From: Ktedonosporobacter rubrisoli
GTDB taxonomy: Bacteria > Chloroflexota > Ktedonobacteria > Ktedonobacterales > Ktedonobacteraceae
Assembly (NCBI RefSeq): GCF_004208415.1
Contig: NZ_CP035758.1
Coordinates: 248,001 to 312,000 of the forward strand
Length of the DNA: 64,000 nucleotides
Reading direction: 5' to 3'
Part shown: in pieces, positions 32,228 through 40,860 of the stretch
Layout: each line of letters opens with the position of its first letter
Position numbering within the stretch: position 1 is the first letter of the stretch
Made by a program: the position numbers and the translations under genes
Notes under the pieces: model-generated
What the model saw: only the letters and a program-made list of their open reading frames with translations
Database searches by the model: none
What the model was told of the DNA's origin: nothing

Positions 32228-33526
32228 TTATTGGATCTGAAAATCGGTTGTGACCTGTGTCGTACTGGTGATGCCACCACGATCATAAACAGGCAAGAGC
32301 AAGGTGTATGTCGCACTCTTCTGTGGAACAAGAAAGCCAACCGTCCCTGTTTTTCCTGTCTCGCCCACGGCAATTGTTTCTGGGAAGGTAGTATATTTTG
32401 GGGCAACCAGGGTGGTGCCATCGGCCCTCAAGCGAAAAGCATCGCCTACAGCCTGGTCCAGATAGCCATTTGTTGAGGTACTATCCACTTTGAAGGACAG
32501 GACCACGTAGATCATATCTTTCTCAGCCTGGTTCCCCTGAGCACTGAGTTGCCTGGCTGCTGTAGTGAGCGTCCAATTCAGGCCTCCCCATTGGAGAGGT
32601 TTATTCACAGTTACCGTGCGTGGTTGATAGGTGCTCACATCGGCGCTTTGTGTGAGAGGAAACTCGATCTGATGCTCGTTCGGGTTACCTAGACGCAGCG
32701 TGATCTGCGTTAGCGGGGTTGTCACAGGTACTGGAAAATCCAACCAGTTTGTGCGTGCCACCTGAGCAGGAGGCGAGCCCACAGTCGTATCAGCAGCTTG
32801 AATATTCGCAAGCTCAACACTCTCCCCATTGGGCAGAATCACATGAAAGCTGCTCGTATATCCGTAAGTCCCAAAGTAAGGAGCCTTATCCCCCGTCTGT
32901 TCCTTCACGTCGAGACGCAGCATATCTCCTGGAGTTTTCTCATCTGAAAAGCCTTTGGCCTGCTTAGCATCGAGAAGAGTAAGAGTATCATCGGCATACG
33001 TTACAGACTTATTGAGAGGTATAACCTTCATATCCATTGGTATGTCTGTTGCTCCGTAAGATGGAGTGCTCACTCCATGTGTTGTGTCTGTACCTGAAGA
33101 AGGTGAAGTTGTCCCACTGATCGTTCTCCCTCTGGCCATGAGAGTGTTCCAGGTAAAATAACCAGCTACCCCAAGGATGAGCAGCACAAGCAACAAGATC
33201 ATACCCACTCTGCGTTTGCCAGCACGTTGCGGCGAACGAGCCCATGATGAGGCTGGCTGCATCTGTGGAAACTGCGGGCGAGCAGGTCCTGATCCTGAGG
33301 GAGAGGAGCTGCTCTGGTAAGGTGAATTAGTCGAATCCATCTTTGAGGGAGTGGAAGGGTTTGAGTTGGAGAAATCGGGCGGCGGGGGCGGAATAAGAGC
33401 TGGTTCGCTTCTATAATAGGTTGGGCTGTCGTCAATGTCAACAGGTTTCCCGCATCCTGGACAGAAGGCTTGCCCGGAAACAAGAGTAGTTCCACAATGC
33501 CGACAAACCTTTGCCTCTAAATTCAT
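32228..33526 (-). CDS. zinc-ribbon, single-TM protein with large external domain
   Basis: The 432-residue protein starts at the ATG behind AAGGAAA. An N-terminal zinc ribbon (CRHC...CPGC) is followed by a Pro/Ser/Gln-rich linker, one transmembrane helix (MILLLVLLILGVAGYFTWNTL-type, about residue 110) and an external region of about 290 residues. That region has two related beta-rich parts (DTLTLLDAKQAKGF and LNWTLTTAARQLSAQG), resembling DUF4352-like lipoprotein domains. The ribbon would face the cytoplasm. Such proteins occur in several paralogs in Ktedonobacter-like genomes; function unknown. Confidence 0.7.
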   Translation of the reverse strand: MNLEAKVCRHCGTTLVSGQAFCPGCGKPVDIDDSPTYYRSEPALIPPPPPDFSNSNPSTPSKMDSTNSPYQSSSSPSGSGPARPQFPQMQPASSWARSPQRAGKRRVGMILLLVLLILGVAGYFTWNTLMARGRTISGTTSPSSGTDTTHGVSTPSYGATDIPMDMKVIPLNKSVTYADDTLTLLDAKQAKGFSDEKTPGDMLRLDVKEQTGDKAPYFGTYGYTSSFHVILPNGESVELANIQAADTTVGSPPAQVARTNWLDFPVPVTTPLTQITLRLGNPNEHQIEFPLTQSADVSTYQPRTVTVNKPLQWGGLNWTLTTAARQLSAQGNQAEKDMIYVVLSFKVDSTSTNGYLDQAVGDAFRLRADGTTLVAPKYTTFPETIAVGETGKTGTVGFLVPQKSATYTLLLPVYDRGGITSTTQVTTDFQIQ

Positions 33527-33821
33527 ATTTATTTCCTTCTCTATACGCAGGGAAGTGAAAGGCAGGCTGATGCCAGGAAAACTACCCTTCCCTCCTCCAG
33601 TGCGCTTCGACAATTTATCTCTCTGTAAGAACGTCACGGAAGAGATTTTCTACAGTATGACCTTTCAGTACAGCAAAAGGAGCATATTTCTTGCCCAAAT
33701 ACCGTGTGCTTCCTTAAAACAGGATTGTCACAAAGGCAATTTGTCCAGCGTGTAAGAGAGGGACGGATTGTCAGATGGCAGGATGCCTTTCATTGCCGCA
33801 TAATACGGACGGAGAACGACT

Positions 33822-34301
33822 ATGCAATGCCAGGAAAAGCTGGAGCGCTATCTGCGGCAGGAAAAGGTAGGGTATCAAATTCAGCATCACCCAACCGCTT
33901 TTACCGCCCAGCAGATCGCAGAATGTGAACACATCTCAGGCAAAAAGGTTGTCAAAAGCGTCGTTGTCATGGCAGATCACAAAATGGCCCTACTCGCCCT
34001 GCCAGCCTCTCTACGCGTAGATCTGGAAAAGGTGCGCTCTCTTCTAGGCGCGCGTGATGTGCGTCTGGCTCTGGAAGGCGAGTTCGAATCTGCTTTTCCC
34101 GATTGCGATGTTGGTGCCATGCCTCCCTTTGGGAACCTATACAACCTTCCAACTTACGTCGAGCAAAGCCTGACTCGGCAGGAGACGATAGTGTTTCCTA
34201 TTGGCAGCCGCACTGAGACAATGAGCATGCATTATGCCGATTATGAGCGCCTTGTTCAGCCAAATGTCATCGAATTTGCTCTGAAACCATCCATGGTCTA
34301 G
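33822..34301 (+). CDS. YbaK/EbsC-type aminoacyl-tRNA deacylase-like protein
   Basis: The 159-residue protein matches the YbaK/ProX domain: HHPTAFTAQQIAECEHISG near the start, the conserved Lys of KKVVKSVVV, and GAMPPFGNLYNLPTYVEQS in the middle, followed by the FPIGSRTETMSM segment. Such proteins hydrolyse mischarged tRNAs (for example Cys- or Ala-tRNA-Pro). GGAG precedes the ATG by seven bases. The preceding 295-base gap shows no gene. Confidence 0.85.
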   Translation: MQCQEKLERYLRQEKVGYQIQHHPTAFTAQQIAECEHISGKKVVKSVVVMADHKMALLALPASLRVDLEKVRSLLGARDVRLALEGEFESAFPDCDVGAMPPFGNLYNLPTYVEQSLTRQETIVFPIGSRTETMSMHYADYERLVQPNVIEFALKPSMV

Positions 34302-34347
34302 AAAAAGGAGGATAGAAACATTCAAAGAGATAATTACAGACACAAAA

Positions 34348-34390
34348 GGGTTGACCACGTTTAGCGGTCAACCCCTGTGTACTTTTTTTC
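34348..34390. terminator. bidirectional terminator (ybaK-like gene / structured RNA)
   Basis: GGGTTGACC and GGTCAACCC form a perfect 9-bp stem with a 9-base loop. On the plus strand CTGTGTACTTTTTTT follows, ending the YbaK transcript. On the minus strand CTTTTGTGTCTG follows, ending the structured RNA. Confidence 0.75.
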
Positions 34391-34415
34391 TGAAGGGTGT
34401 TCCAGATGCCCGCAT

Positions 34416-34478
34416 CTACGGGCACTCCCTGTCAACCTGAAAAACCATCCCGAGGATGCGAATTGGTATCTTTCTCAT
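34416..34478 (-). CDS. 20-codon micro-ORF inside the structured RNA
   Basis: AAAGGAGG is five bases before the ATG, an ideal ribosome site. The peptide would be MRKIPIRILGMVFQVDRECP, short, basic and amphipathic. The last two codons form the 5' arm of a 6-bp hairpin and the TAG stop opens its loop. Whether it is translated, and whether as product or as a regulatory device, cannot be told. Confidence 0.5.
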   Translation of the reverse strand: MRKIPIRILGMVFQVDRECP

Positions 34479-34557
34479 AGGTGCCTCCTTTCGGTTTCCC
34501 TACGTAAGACCTTTTCGCCTTGTCGGGGAATCATTCCCCCGATCTGGGAACACCCTA

Positions 34558-34586
34558 TTTATATCACACATCTCATAGCATGTCAA
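34558..34586 (-). promoter_or_regulatory. consensus promoter of the structured RNA
   Basis: TTGACA (34586-34581) and TATAAA (34563-34558) are exactly 17 bases apart on the minus strand. Initiation is expected near 34551-34555, at the first bases of the closing stem. Confidence 0.75.
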
Positions 34587-34663
34587 GGTGTTGATTTTTC
34601 TTTCACCGCATATCTCTATAGGCGTACAAAATAAGCGCAGGATAGAGCCATTTTTCGCGCGGC

Positions 34664-35275
34664 CTACTTGCTTTTCAACTCGCCTCTCTGCTGCACTACA
34701 AGCATATAATGCTCATCCGACTGAGGCCGCACATCTCCTACCTGCTGCAATCCGGCCTCCTGACACCATTGCACAATCTGCTCAGGGGCAATGCGCGCAG
34801 CTTGAGGCGGTCCGGATTGCGCGGGGCTCTGCGGATAAAACTCGGCAATTACGATCCTGGCTCCGTCTGGAAGCAGTTCAGCCAGATGGCTTATCACGGC
34901 AGCAGGATCGTCGGCGTGATGCAGTACCATGGTAAGCAGGACTGAGGATATATGCTCATCGTGCAATTCTAGTGTACTGGCCTCGGCAGCCACACAGCGA
35001 ATATTAGTGATCGACTCTTGCCGCATTCGATCTTGCAGATATTCCAGGGCTTCAGCCGATCTATCTATGGCATAGACCAGCCCACCTGGCCCAACCTGTT
35101 CTGCAATGCGTAAACTCATATATCCCGGACCCGAGCCCAGGTCTAGCACATGATCTCCTGGCTGTAGATCGAGCTCCTCTAGCCAGCCAGGCAAGAGAAA
35201 AGCCCGTTCCTTTTGCCGATTATATACTTCATCCCAGCTCAGATGGCTTAGATCTTTGTGAAACTCCTTTTCCAT
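34664..35275 (-). CDS. SAM-dependent methyltransferase (class I)
   Basis: The 203-residue protein has motif I VLDLGSGPGYMSLRIAE, the acidic residue after strand 2 (VYAIDRSAEALEYL), and the Methyltransf_11-like SVLLTMVLHHADDPAAVI. These bind S-adenosylmethionine. GGAGAGGGAA before the ATG at 35275 decides the start. A MarR gene lies 140 bases upstream on the same strand and may control it. Substrate unknown (UbiE/arsenite-type relatives). Confidence 0.9.
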   Translation of the reverse strand: MEKEFHKDLSHLSWDEVYNRQKERAFLLPGWLEELDLQPGDHVLDLGSGPGYMSLRIAEQVGPGGLVYAIDRSAEALEYLQDRMRQESITNIRCVAAEASTLELHDEHISSVLLTMVLHHADDPAAVISHLAELLPDGARIVIAEFYPQSPAQSGPPQAARIAPEQIVQWCQEAGLQQVGDVRPQSDEHYMLVVQQRGELKSK

Positions 35276-35415
35276 TTCCCTCTCCGTAAAATCGTGCAAC
35301 ATCTCCTCTACTGCCCATGCTTCTCTTCGTGGTCCCCACCTTGGTAAATTTTAGGGAAGCATTCATCAGGCATCTCCTGACGAGCAGATAATAAGTGCTG
35401 GCAGACCTACAGCGC

Positions 35416-35883
35416 TTACCACACAAGTCGCAAAGCTGGCATTTGGCTATGATTAGCCATCATGACTAGCCTATAGAGATCTGCACGCATCGACTCCAGT
35501 TGCTCCGCTCCCAGAAGTTCGGCCCAGTGCCTTTCGATCTCGACCATGGCAGCCTCCGTGGCCTTGATGCATCCCCAACCTTTCTCAGTTAATATTATTA
35601 GCTTGCCTCTTCTATCCGTTGGATGCGCTCGCCTTTCAACATAGCCGCGCTGCTCCAGCTCATCAATCATCAAACTTATGGCTTGCTTGGTTATCCCAAG
35701 ATATTCAGCCAGTTCGTTGCCCGTGGCTCCAGAGGGAGTTAATCTATGAAAAACAAAGCCGTGCGAGGGGCGAACATCGTTATAGCCGGCCTGCTCCAGA
35801 CTGGCTTGCAGCTCTTCGACGATTGTATGAAAGGCCATAGCAAGAAGGGCAAGCATACCATGCATGCTTGAAGCTATCGCCAC
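35416..35883 (-). CDS. MarR-family transcriptional regulator
   Basis: The 155-residue protein has the MarR winged helix: TPSGATGNELAEYLGITKQ and AISLMIDELEQRGYVERR, then the wing HPTDRRGKLIILTEKG, flanked by dimerisation helices. GGGAGAG lies just before the GTG start. MarR proteins sense phenolic or oxidising ligands. Likely targets are its own promoter and the methyltransferase downstream. Confidence 0.9.
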   Translation of the reverse strand: MAIASSMHGMLALLAMAFHTIVEELQASLEQAGYNDVRPSHGFVFHRLTPSGATGNELAEYLGITKQAISLMIDELEQRGYVERRAHPTDRRGKLIILTEKGWGCIKATEAAMVEIERHWAELLGAEQLESMRADLYRLVMMANHSQMPALRLVW

Positions 35884-36102
35884 GATTCTCTCCCTCCCTG
35901 TTTCTAAAACTCAGCATACAAATAATATAGTAAAGGTCCTTGACGAAATTGTGAACACATCATCTAAGATATCATTCACGATACAGAATCACAACTCGGA
36001 TCTTTGGCTCGCCCAGTCCAATCGCATTGTCCTGCCTGCCAGACAGAGCTTAGCAATGTCAGGCAGGGTAACAGCTTGCGTTTTGGCTTGCCCTCAAACG
36101 GA

Positions 36103-36600
36103 TCAGTCGATAGAAATCTTACCGCTTATCTCCACTTCAGCTTCGATCTCCACAGGAATATTAAAGGGCAACGAAACCATGCCAACCGCTGAACGCGCGT
36201 GCTGACCTGCCTCAGCCCCATACAGCTTGAGAATCAAATCGGAGCAACCATTTATCACTTCTGGATGCCGGGTGAAAGCCGGAGCCGCATTGACCATACC
36301 AAACACGCGCAACCAGGCCACCACGCGATCCAAATCGCCCAATTCCTGCTTCAAGCTCGCCAGAATCGCCAACCCGGCAGATTGCGCGGCCTGATAGGCC
36401 TCCTCTACCGAGACTTCGGCTCCAACTTTCCCAAACGGGCCTGCAACCGAACCATCGGCCTGTGTGGGACTATGCCCGGAAATATATGCTCGATTGCCGC
36501 GCACGCGCACAAACGCAAATGGGAAGCGCACCCCCGATGGCGCCTTCACTGGCTGCGGCAAGGTCAAGCCGAGCGCCTCTAATCTTTCTTCAATCTGCAT
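36103..36600 (-). CDS. RidA/YjgF-family protein
   Basis: The 165-residue protein resembles the longer RidA subgroup: RGNRAYISGHSPTQADGSVA, GLAILASLKQELGDLDRVV, a middle NGCSDLILKLYG and the closing GMVSLPFNIPVEIEAEVEI. In canonical RidA an Arg near the end deaminates reactive imines; here the equivalent segment reads ARSAVGMVSLP. Activity on enamine/imine intermediates is likely but not certain. AAGGGAG precedes the ATG. Confidence 0.87.
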   Translation of the reverse strand: MQIEERLEALGLTLPQPVKAPSGVRFPFAFVRVRGNRAYISGHSPTQADGSVAGPFGKVGAEVSVEEAYQAAQSAGLAILASLKQELGDLDRVVAWLRVFGMVNAAPAFTRHPEVINGCSDLILKLYGAEAGQHARSAVGMVSLPFNIPVEIEAEVEISGKISID

Positions 36601-37059
36601 AAATTTCTCCCTTCATGGCTTTACTCTATGTTACGTTCAGCATTGTTGCCATTGCTAAATGGCGAGGGTATCAGCACTATCAGCGCCAGGCCACGATATC
36701 CAACAATATCAAGCAAAGAACGAAGGTCGCAAATTCCAGGCCCTTCCTCTTCTGGAAAAGATGCTCCCTGTTCCTCCCTGCAAATTAGCGCACTGTTGGA
36801 TATAGCTAGTTTGAAGTGTAAATCAGATGGCATTACCTGGTCAAGGAATTGATTTGGCCGCCACTCAGCAAAAAAAAGCAATATGAGGACAATCCAGCCT
36901 GTTTTGCAACGGGCAACTTGTTCAACGATCCAGCACTCTATCTGCCAATCAAATATGCGAATTGGATACCAGGGCGCTCAAAAGAGTGCTATGAGGACGT
37001 TATCTCACCGCTTTTTGCGCTACTATAAGAGAAAGAGACCGAAAGGAGTACATTTCCAC
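36601..37059. other. divergent intergenic region with an open frame of uncertain value
   Basis: 459 bases between RidA and DinB genes. A plus-strand frame from about 36810 to a TAA at 37026-37028 is protein-like (IKYANWIPGRSKECYED), but it has no ATG and no ribosome site; its only possible start is TTG at 36849 (59 aa). It may be the tail of a lost gene. Confidence 0.35.
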
Positions 37060-37566
37060 ATGGCAGAAGATAACTTCACACTTACAACTTTCTATTCTTT
37101 CTGGAAGGTGTACCAGGAACACATCAAAACGGCGCTTGCCCCGCTCACGGCTTCACAGCTTGAGGTGCGCCCCGCGCCTCATCTGCGCTCCATTGGTGAG
37201 CTAGTCTTGCACATTGTAGCCTGTCGTGCTTACTGGTTCACCGATTTTATGGGAGAGGATGGCGACGAGGGAATGAAGAAATATGCGAATTGGAACGAGG
37301 CCGCGCTCTCGCTGGGGTCACCGCTCCCATCTGTTGCCGAACTGGTTCAGGGCCTCGACTACACCTGGCAATACATGGAGAATTGTCTGGCTCGTTGGAG
37401 CTCAGAAGATATGCAACACACTTTCCTCGACGAGTGGGATGGTAAGGCAGTCGATGTATCGCGCGCCTGGGTAATCTGGCACGTCCTGGAGCATGATCTC
37501 CACCACGGTGGAGAGCTCTCTCTCACCCTTGGTTTGCACGGGCTTCCGGCCGATTTCCCCGGATAG
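37060..37566 (+). CDS. DinB-family putative metalloenzyme
   Basis: The 168-residue protein fits the four-helix DinB/YfiT fold. The metal-binding His residues are at LVLHIVACRAYWFTDF (helix 2) and in the C-terminal HVLEHDLHHGGELSLTLGLHG. AAAGGAG lies eleven bases before the ATG at 37060; the 59 codons upstream in the same frame are not protein-like. DinB-like proteins include thiol-S-transferases and damage-inducible proteins. Function unknown. Confidence 0.87.
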   Translation: MAEDNFTLTTFYSFWKVYQEHIKTALAPLTASQLEVRPAPHLRSIGELVLHIVACRAYWFTDFMGEDGDEGMKKYANWNEAALSLGSPLPSVAELVQGLDYTWQYMENCLARWSSEDMQHTFLDEWDGKAVDVSRAWVIWHVLEHDLHHGGELSLTLGLHGLPADFPG

Positions 37567-38042
37567 AGCCAGACAGACGAACAGCTACCAAGAGGTTATG
37601 CCAAAGCGTGAGTAATGCAAGCGCTTCTAGCTCATCTCCGCATGTGGAATGATCCTCTACTTTCCAGTCAGCTAACAAGCCTGGTAATGCGTAAAATGGT
37701 AAGAAGCCAGGGAAGAGCTAGCGCGATTGACACACAAACAACAGCGCTGGATGAAAATATCCAGCGCTATTTGACCAAAAAGTAACACTCGTTAACAGGG
37801 AAGGACTATTGATATATTTTCTACAGAAGACGCGTTCCAGCTACACGCTTCAAGAAATTTAAACTAGCTACACTAGTACATATATCAATACTCCATGCCC
37901 TGTTTGATAAGAGTATACTTGAAGAGCAAATAGTAAGGAATATCGTTTGCATGACCATTAGTAGCCTTTCTTAAGTCTTTTTGAGGATACACCAGACTCA
38001 TATAAAGAGGCTATGCGCAAACCAGAAGAATAGCAGCTATCA
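37567..38042. other. convergent intergenic region with one strong hairpin
   Basis: 476 bases between DinB (plus) and SDR (minus) ends. AGCGCTGGAT / ATCCAGCGCT at 37743-37768 is a perfect 10-bp stem with a 6-base loop; it may be a terminator, though no T run follows. No gene is seen. Confidence 0.5.
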
Positions 38043-38780
38043 TTACCCCTGCGCGGTGGGGCGAACAATTACTTCGTTCACGTCGATATCGGCCGGCTGT
38101 TCGATTGCGAAGGCGATTGCGCGGGCGATGGCTTCTGGCGGCATTGCAAACCTGTCCCGAGCTTCGGAGAGCTGAGCTTTTAGCTCCGGATTTGCTATAG
38201 TTTCCGCAAAGTTCGTCTGCGTATAGCCCGGCGAAATGATCGTCACACGCAGCTTATCGCCAGCCTCCTGACGCAATCCTTCGGAGATGGCTCGTACAGC
38301 AAACTTTGTGCCAGCATAGACGGCCATATTCGCTACAATGCGATGTCCCGCTGTAGAGGCAACATTGACGAAATGCCCGAACTCCTGTTGGCGAAAGATT
38401 GGTAGTGCTGCCGCAATACCATAAAGAACGCCTTTGATATTAATGTCGATCATGGCATCCCAGTCCTCGACGCGCAGGTCGTCAAGTGGAGAAACCGGCA
38501 TTATCCCGGCATTGTTGACAAGCACATCGAGCTTTCCATAGCGCTCATATGCTAGCCTGACAAGGCTGACCAGATCCTCGCGCCGCCGCACATCGATACG
38601 CGCATAACTGACTTCGCCGCCCCTATTTGCGATAAGCTCTGCCAGAGCTTCAAGGAGCTCTACGCGGCGTGCTCCAAGTACTACCTTTGCCCCACGTTCA
38701 GCTAACAGAAGCGCAGTCGCCTCACCTATCCCGCTACTCGCGCCAGTCACTACAACAACTTTTCCGGTAATGTTAGACAT
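38043..38780 (-). CDS. short-chain dehydrogenase/reductase
   Basis: The 245-residue classical SDR has VTGASSGIGEATALLL (NAD(P) binding), the strand-4 NNAGIMPVSPL, the catalytic Ser region NVASTAGHRIV and YAGTKFAVRAIS with the Tyr-Lys pair. GGGAG precedes the ATG at 38780. It is divergent from an MmyB-type regulator, an arrangement common for this regulator class, so it is probably the regulated target. Substrate unknown. Confidence 0.93.
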   Translation of the reverse strand: MSNITGKVVVVTGASSGIGEATALLLAERGAKVVLGARRVELLEALAELIANRGGEVSYARIDVRRREDLVSLVRLAYERYGKLDVLVNNAGIMPVSPLDDLRVEDWDAMIDINIKGVLYGIAAALPIFRQQEFGHFVNVASTAGHRIVANMAVYAGTKFAVRAISEGLRQEAGDKLRVTIISPGYTQTNFAETIANPELKAQLSEARDRFAMPPEAIARAIAFAIEQPADIDVNEVIVRPTAQG

Positions 38781-38852
38781 GTCTTTTCTCCCTCTATTTA
38801 ATGTTCTATCCCTAATACTTAACATAGCTCTTTACTAATATTTTGTTTCTTA

Positions 38853-38888
38853 GATGAACTTCCGCTTCATCCATCCATAGTATATAAT
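38853..38888. promoter_or_regulatory. inverted repeat and -10 between SDR and MmyB-type regulator
   Basis: GATGAA-N7-TTCATC (38853-38871) lies just upstream of TATAAT (38883-38888), which points at the regulator gene. It could be the regulator's own binding site. No good -35 is seen. Confidence 0.35.
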
Positions 38889-38972
38889 GGTAAACATACA
38901 TTAACGAGACAGGTATTTATCCTGGAACTGGCACTTCCAGTTTGCGGTCATACATTTGGGTAGATTTATAGG

Positions 38973-39812
38973 ATGAATCAAGTAGAATTAAATCGCCATC
39001 ATGAATTAGCTGAATTTTTACGGAGCCGTCGAGCTCGTTTATCGCCCGAACAAATCGGCTTGCCCCGGGGGAGCCGAAGGCGTACACCTGGCTTGCGGCG
39101 TGGCGAAGTTGCCATGCTGGCCGGAGTAAGCCTTGAATGGTATACCTGGCTTGAGCAGGGACGAGATATCAACGTATCGGTACAGTTGTTGGAAAGCCTG
39201 GCCAGAGTGTTGCAACTGGACGCAACTGAGCGCAAACACTTGTTCTTGCTCGCACTTAGACAACCTCCTCCCGTTGAGGCTCCTACCCAGGCCAATATCA
39301 GTCCAAGCTTAGGCAATTTTCTCAAGCAGCTTGGAGCCACTCCCGGATGCATCGTTGATGCACGTTTGAATATCATTGCCTGGAATAAAGCTTTTTGTGC
39401 CGCGTTTGGTGACTATGAAACGAAGTCTGAGCGGGAGCGCAATGTGATCTGGCGATTATTTACAGCGCCTTCCTGGCAAAATAACGAACAGTGGTTAGAA
39501 CATACCCGTATATATCTGGCCCAATTTCGGGCCGGCTATGCTCGCTTCATTGACGATCCCTGGTGGGCCAGACAAATCGCTGACTTGAGCCGTATCAGTC
39601 AGCAGTTTCGGAACTTATGGGCGCACTATGATGTGCTTACTGTTCCGGAAGGGCGCAAATCGTTTCGCCATCCACTTGTAGGGGAAATGGAGTTCGATTT
39701 TCTCTTTCTCCAGGCCGTCGATTCCTCAGATCTTCGGCTTCTTATTCACACTCCGCGTGAAACCTCTGGCACTGCCGAAAAAATTGAGAGGTTGCTGGAG
39801 CCCCAGCGCTAA
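38973..39812 (+). CDS. XRE-family regulator with MmyB-like ligand domain
   Basis: The 279-residue protein has an N-terminal HTH (RRGEVAMLAGVSLEWYTWLEQ preceded by EFLRSRRARLSPEQIGLP) and a C-terminal MmyB-like domain (NIIAWNKAFCAAFGDYE, YDVLTVPEGRKSFRHPLVG, FLFLQAVDSSDLRLLIHTP). MmyB domains bind fatty-acid-like ligands. There is no clear Shine-Dalgarno, only AGG directly before the ATG. It is divergent from the SDR gene and probably regulates it. Confidence 0.92.
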   Translation: MNQVELNRHHELAEFLRSRRARLSPEQIGLPRGSRRRTPGLRRGEVAMLAGVSLEWYTWLEQGRDINVSVQLLESLARVLQLDATERKHLFLLALRQPPPVEAPTQANISPSLGNFLKQLGATPGCIVDARLNIIAWNKAFCAAFGDYETKSERERNVIWRLFTAPSWQNNEQWLEHTRIYLAQFRAGYARFIDDPWWARQIADLSRISQQFRNLWAHYDVLTVPEGRKSFRHPLVGEMEFDFLFLQAVDSSDLRLLIHTPRETSGTAEKIERLLEPQR

Positions 39813-40026
39813 GGGCTAGCGGGAGAAAATTTCCGGAATTGCTAGCTTTGCTCACGTAACTATGTCATTGAGAGATAATACGCTTATAAAGCAAGCGAAA
39901 ATTCAACCTTCGCTAGTCGCTCTCTTGCTTTCCAGGTGTGTAGAATCTATACTTATATACTTGCATAAGCTCATATCTAATCCGACTTTGCAATTTCGCG
40001 ATAACTTTTGTTAAAAGGATGTAATT

Positions 40027-40722
40027 GTGGATATCACACCAGATAAGCAGACCAGCCGTGATCTTTCTCCTCAGCTTGTAACGATCCTGACCACAGAACA
40101 TTACAATTTACAGAACGGACGGGCCAGCACGATCGCCGATGCCAGCGGACGCGCCAATCTCTTTATCAGCGCAGTTTCCACCTCGCTTGTGGCTCTGGCT
40201 TTCATCGGGCAAGCCTCCAACTTTGGCAAGGCCTTTTCTCTGTTCAGCCTTATCTTATTTCCTGCGCTCTGGTTTCTGGGGCTGATGACTTTTGAGCGTA
40301 CCCTCCAATCTACCATTGAAGATGTGCTCTATGCGCGCGGCATGAGCCGCATTCGGCATCTCTTTCTAGAACACGCTCCAGATATGCAGCCTTACTTTAT
40401 TCTCTCCTCTTCGGATGATGCAACGGCTACCTTACAGAAGATAGGGATGAAGGACACCTACTGGCAGATCTTGTTGAGCACGCCGGGAACCATTGCTGTC
40501 ATTAATGGGATCATTGGCGCCGTCTTTGTAGGCTTCTTGTTAGATGCGCTTTTTATGGCCCCGTTGCTAATATTATTGAGCTGCGGAATAATCTTTTTTC
40601 TGCTCAGCGTGGCCTTCTCGCTCTGGAGCCATCGCAATAAATTCTATCAGGCGTTGGAGAGCCAGCCGCCGCTCTTTACAGGCTCTTCAGAATCCCCAAA
40701 GCCCACACTTCCCGCAATATGA
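40027..40722 (+). CDS. uncharacterised membrane protein, SLATT-like arrangement
   Basis: The 231-residue protein has a soluble N-terminus, a helix pair at about residues 45-95 (NLFISAVSTSLVALAFIGQ, LFSLILFPALWFLGLMTFE), a soluble middle and a second pair at about 155-200. Helix pairs after a helical start recall SLATT-type pore-forming effectors, but no family signature is certain. GTG start with AAAAGGAT upstream. It stands alone, with no nucleotidyltransferase or nuclease next to it. Confidence 0.65.
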   Translation: MDITPDKQTSRDLSPQLVTILTTEHYNLQNGRASTIADASGRANLFISAVSTSLVALAFIGQASNFGKAFSLFSLILFPALWFLGLMTFERTLQSTIEDVLYARGMSRIRHLFLEHAPDMQPYFILSSSDDATATLQKIGMKDTYWQILLSTPGTIAVINGIIGAVFVGFLLDALFMAPLLILLSCGIIFFLLSVAFSLWSHRNKFYQALESQPPLFTGSSESPKPTLPAI

Positions 40723-40736
40723 GTACCAAGCTTACA

Positions 40737-40763
40737 CCATGGATTCCCGATAGTTATCCATGG
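40737..40763. terminator. hairpin between convergent genes
   Basis: CCATGGAT and ATCCATGG form a perfect 8-bp stem with an 11-base loop 15 bases after the membrane protein stop. No T run, so a weak terminator at best. Confidence 0.35.
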
Positions 40764-40860
40764 CGTTGGCCAGGCAAGGAAGGCGTAGCAACTCGCTTCT
40801 ATACCTGGAAGCATATGTGGATATCCTGAGCCGGTGCCTGGACCAGTTCCAAAGAGGTCT

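Larger units (their letters stand above)
34340..34555 (-). ncRNA. self-contained structured transcript with embedded 20-codon ORF
   Basis: A minus-strand unit of about 215 nt has its own promoter (34558-34586) and ends in a terminator hairpin (34374-34348). Its predicted 5' end GGGTGTTCCCAGAT (34555-34542) pairs with ATCTGGAACACCC (34407-34395) with one bulge, closing a 161-nt domain. Inside are GGGGAA/TTCCCC around TGA (34539-34525), CATCC-TCG-GGATG, and TGCCCG/CGGGCA around TAGATG (34424-34407). A possible CGTAGG/CCTATG stem would bury the Shine-Dalgarno and AUG of the small ORF. No neighbouring gene is downstream on that strand. I do not recognise it as rnpB, tmRNA, SRP RNA or a known riboswitch. 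Confidence 0.65.

Noticed and set aside
34395..34555. Structured region as a retron ncRNA
   Set aside because: The closing inverted repeat would fit, but there is no reverse transcriptase gene nearby and no clear msd-type long hairpin.
38973..39812. SDR/MmyB pair as a novel system
   Set aside because: This divergent arrangement is common and well described for MmyB-type regulators.
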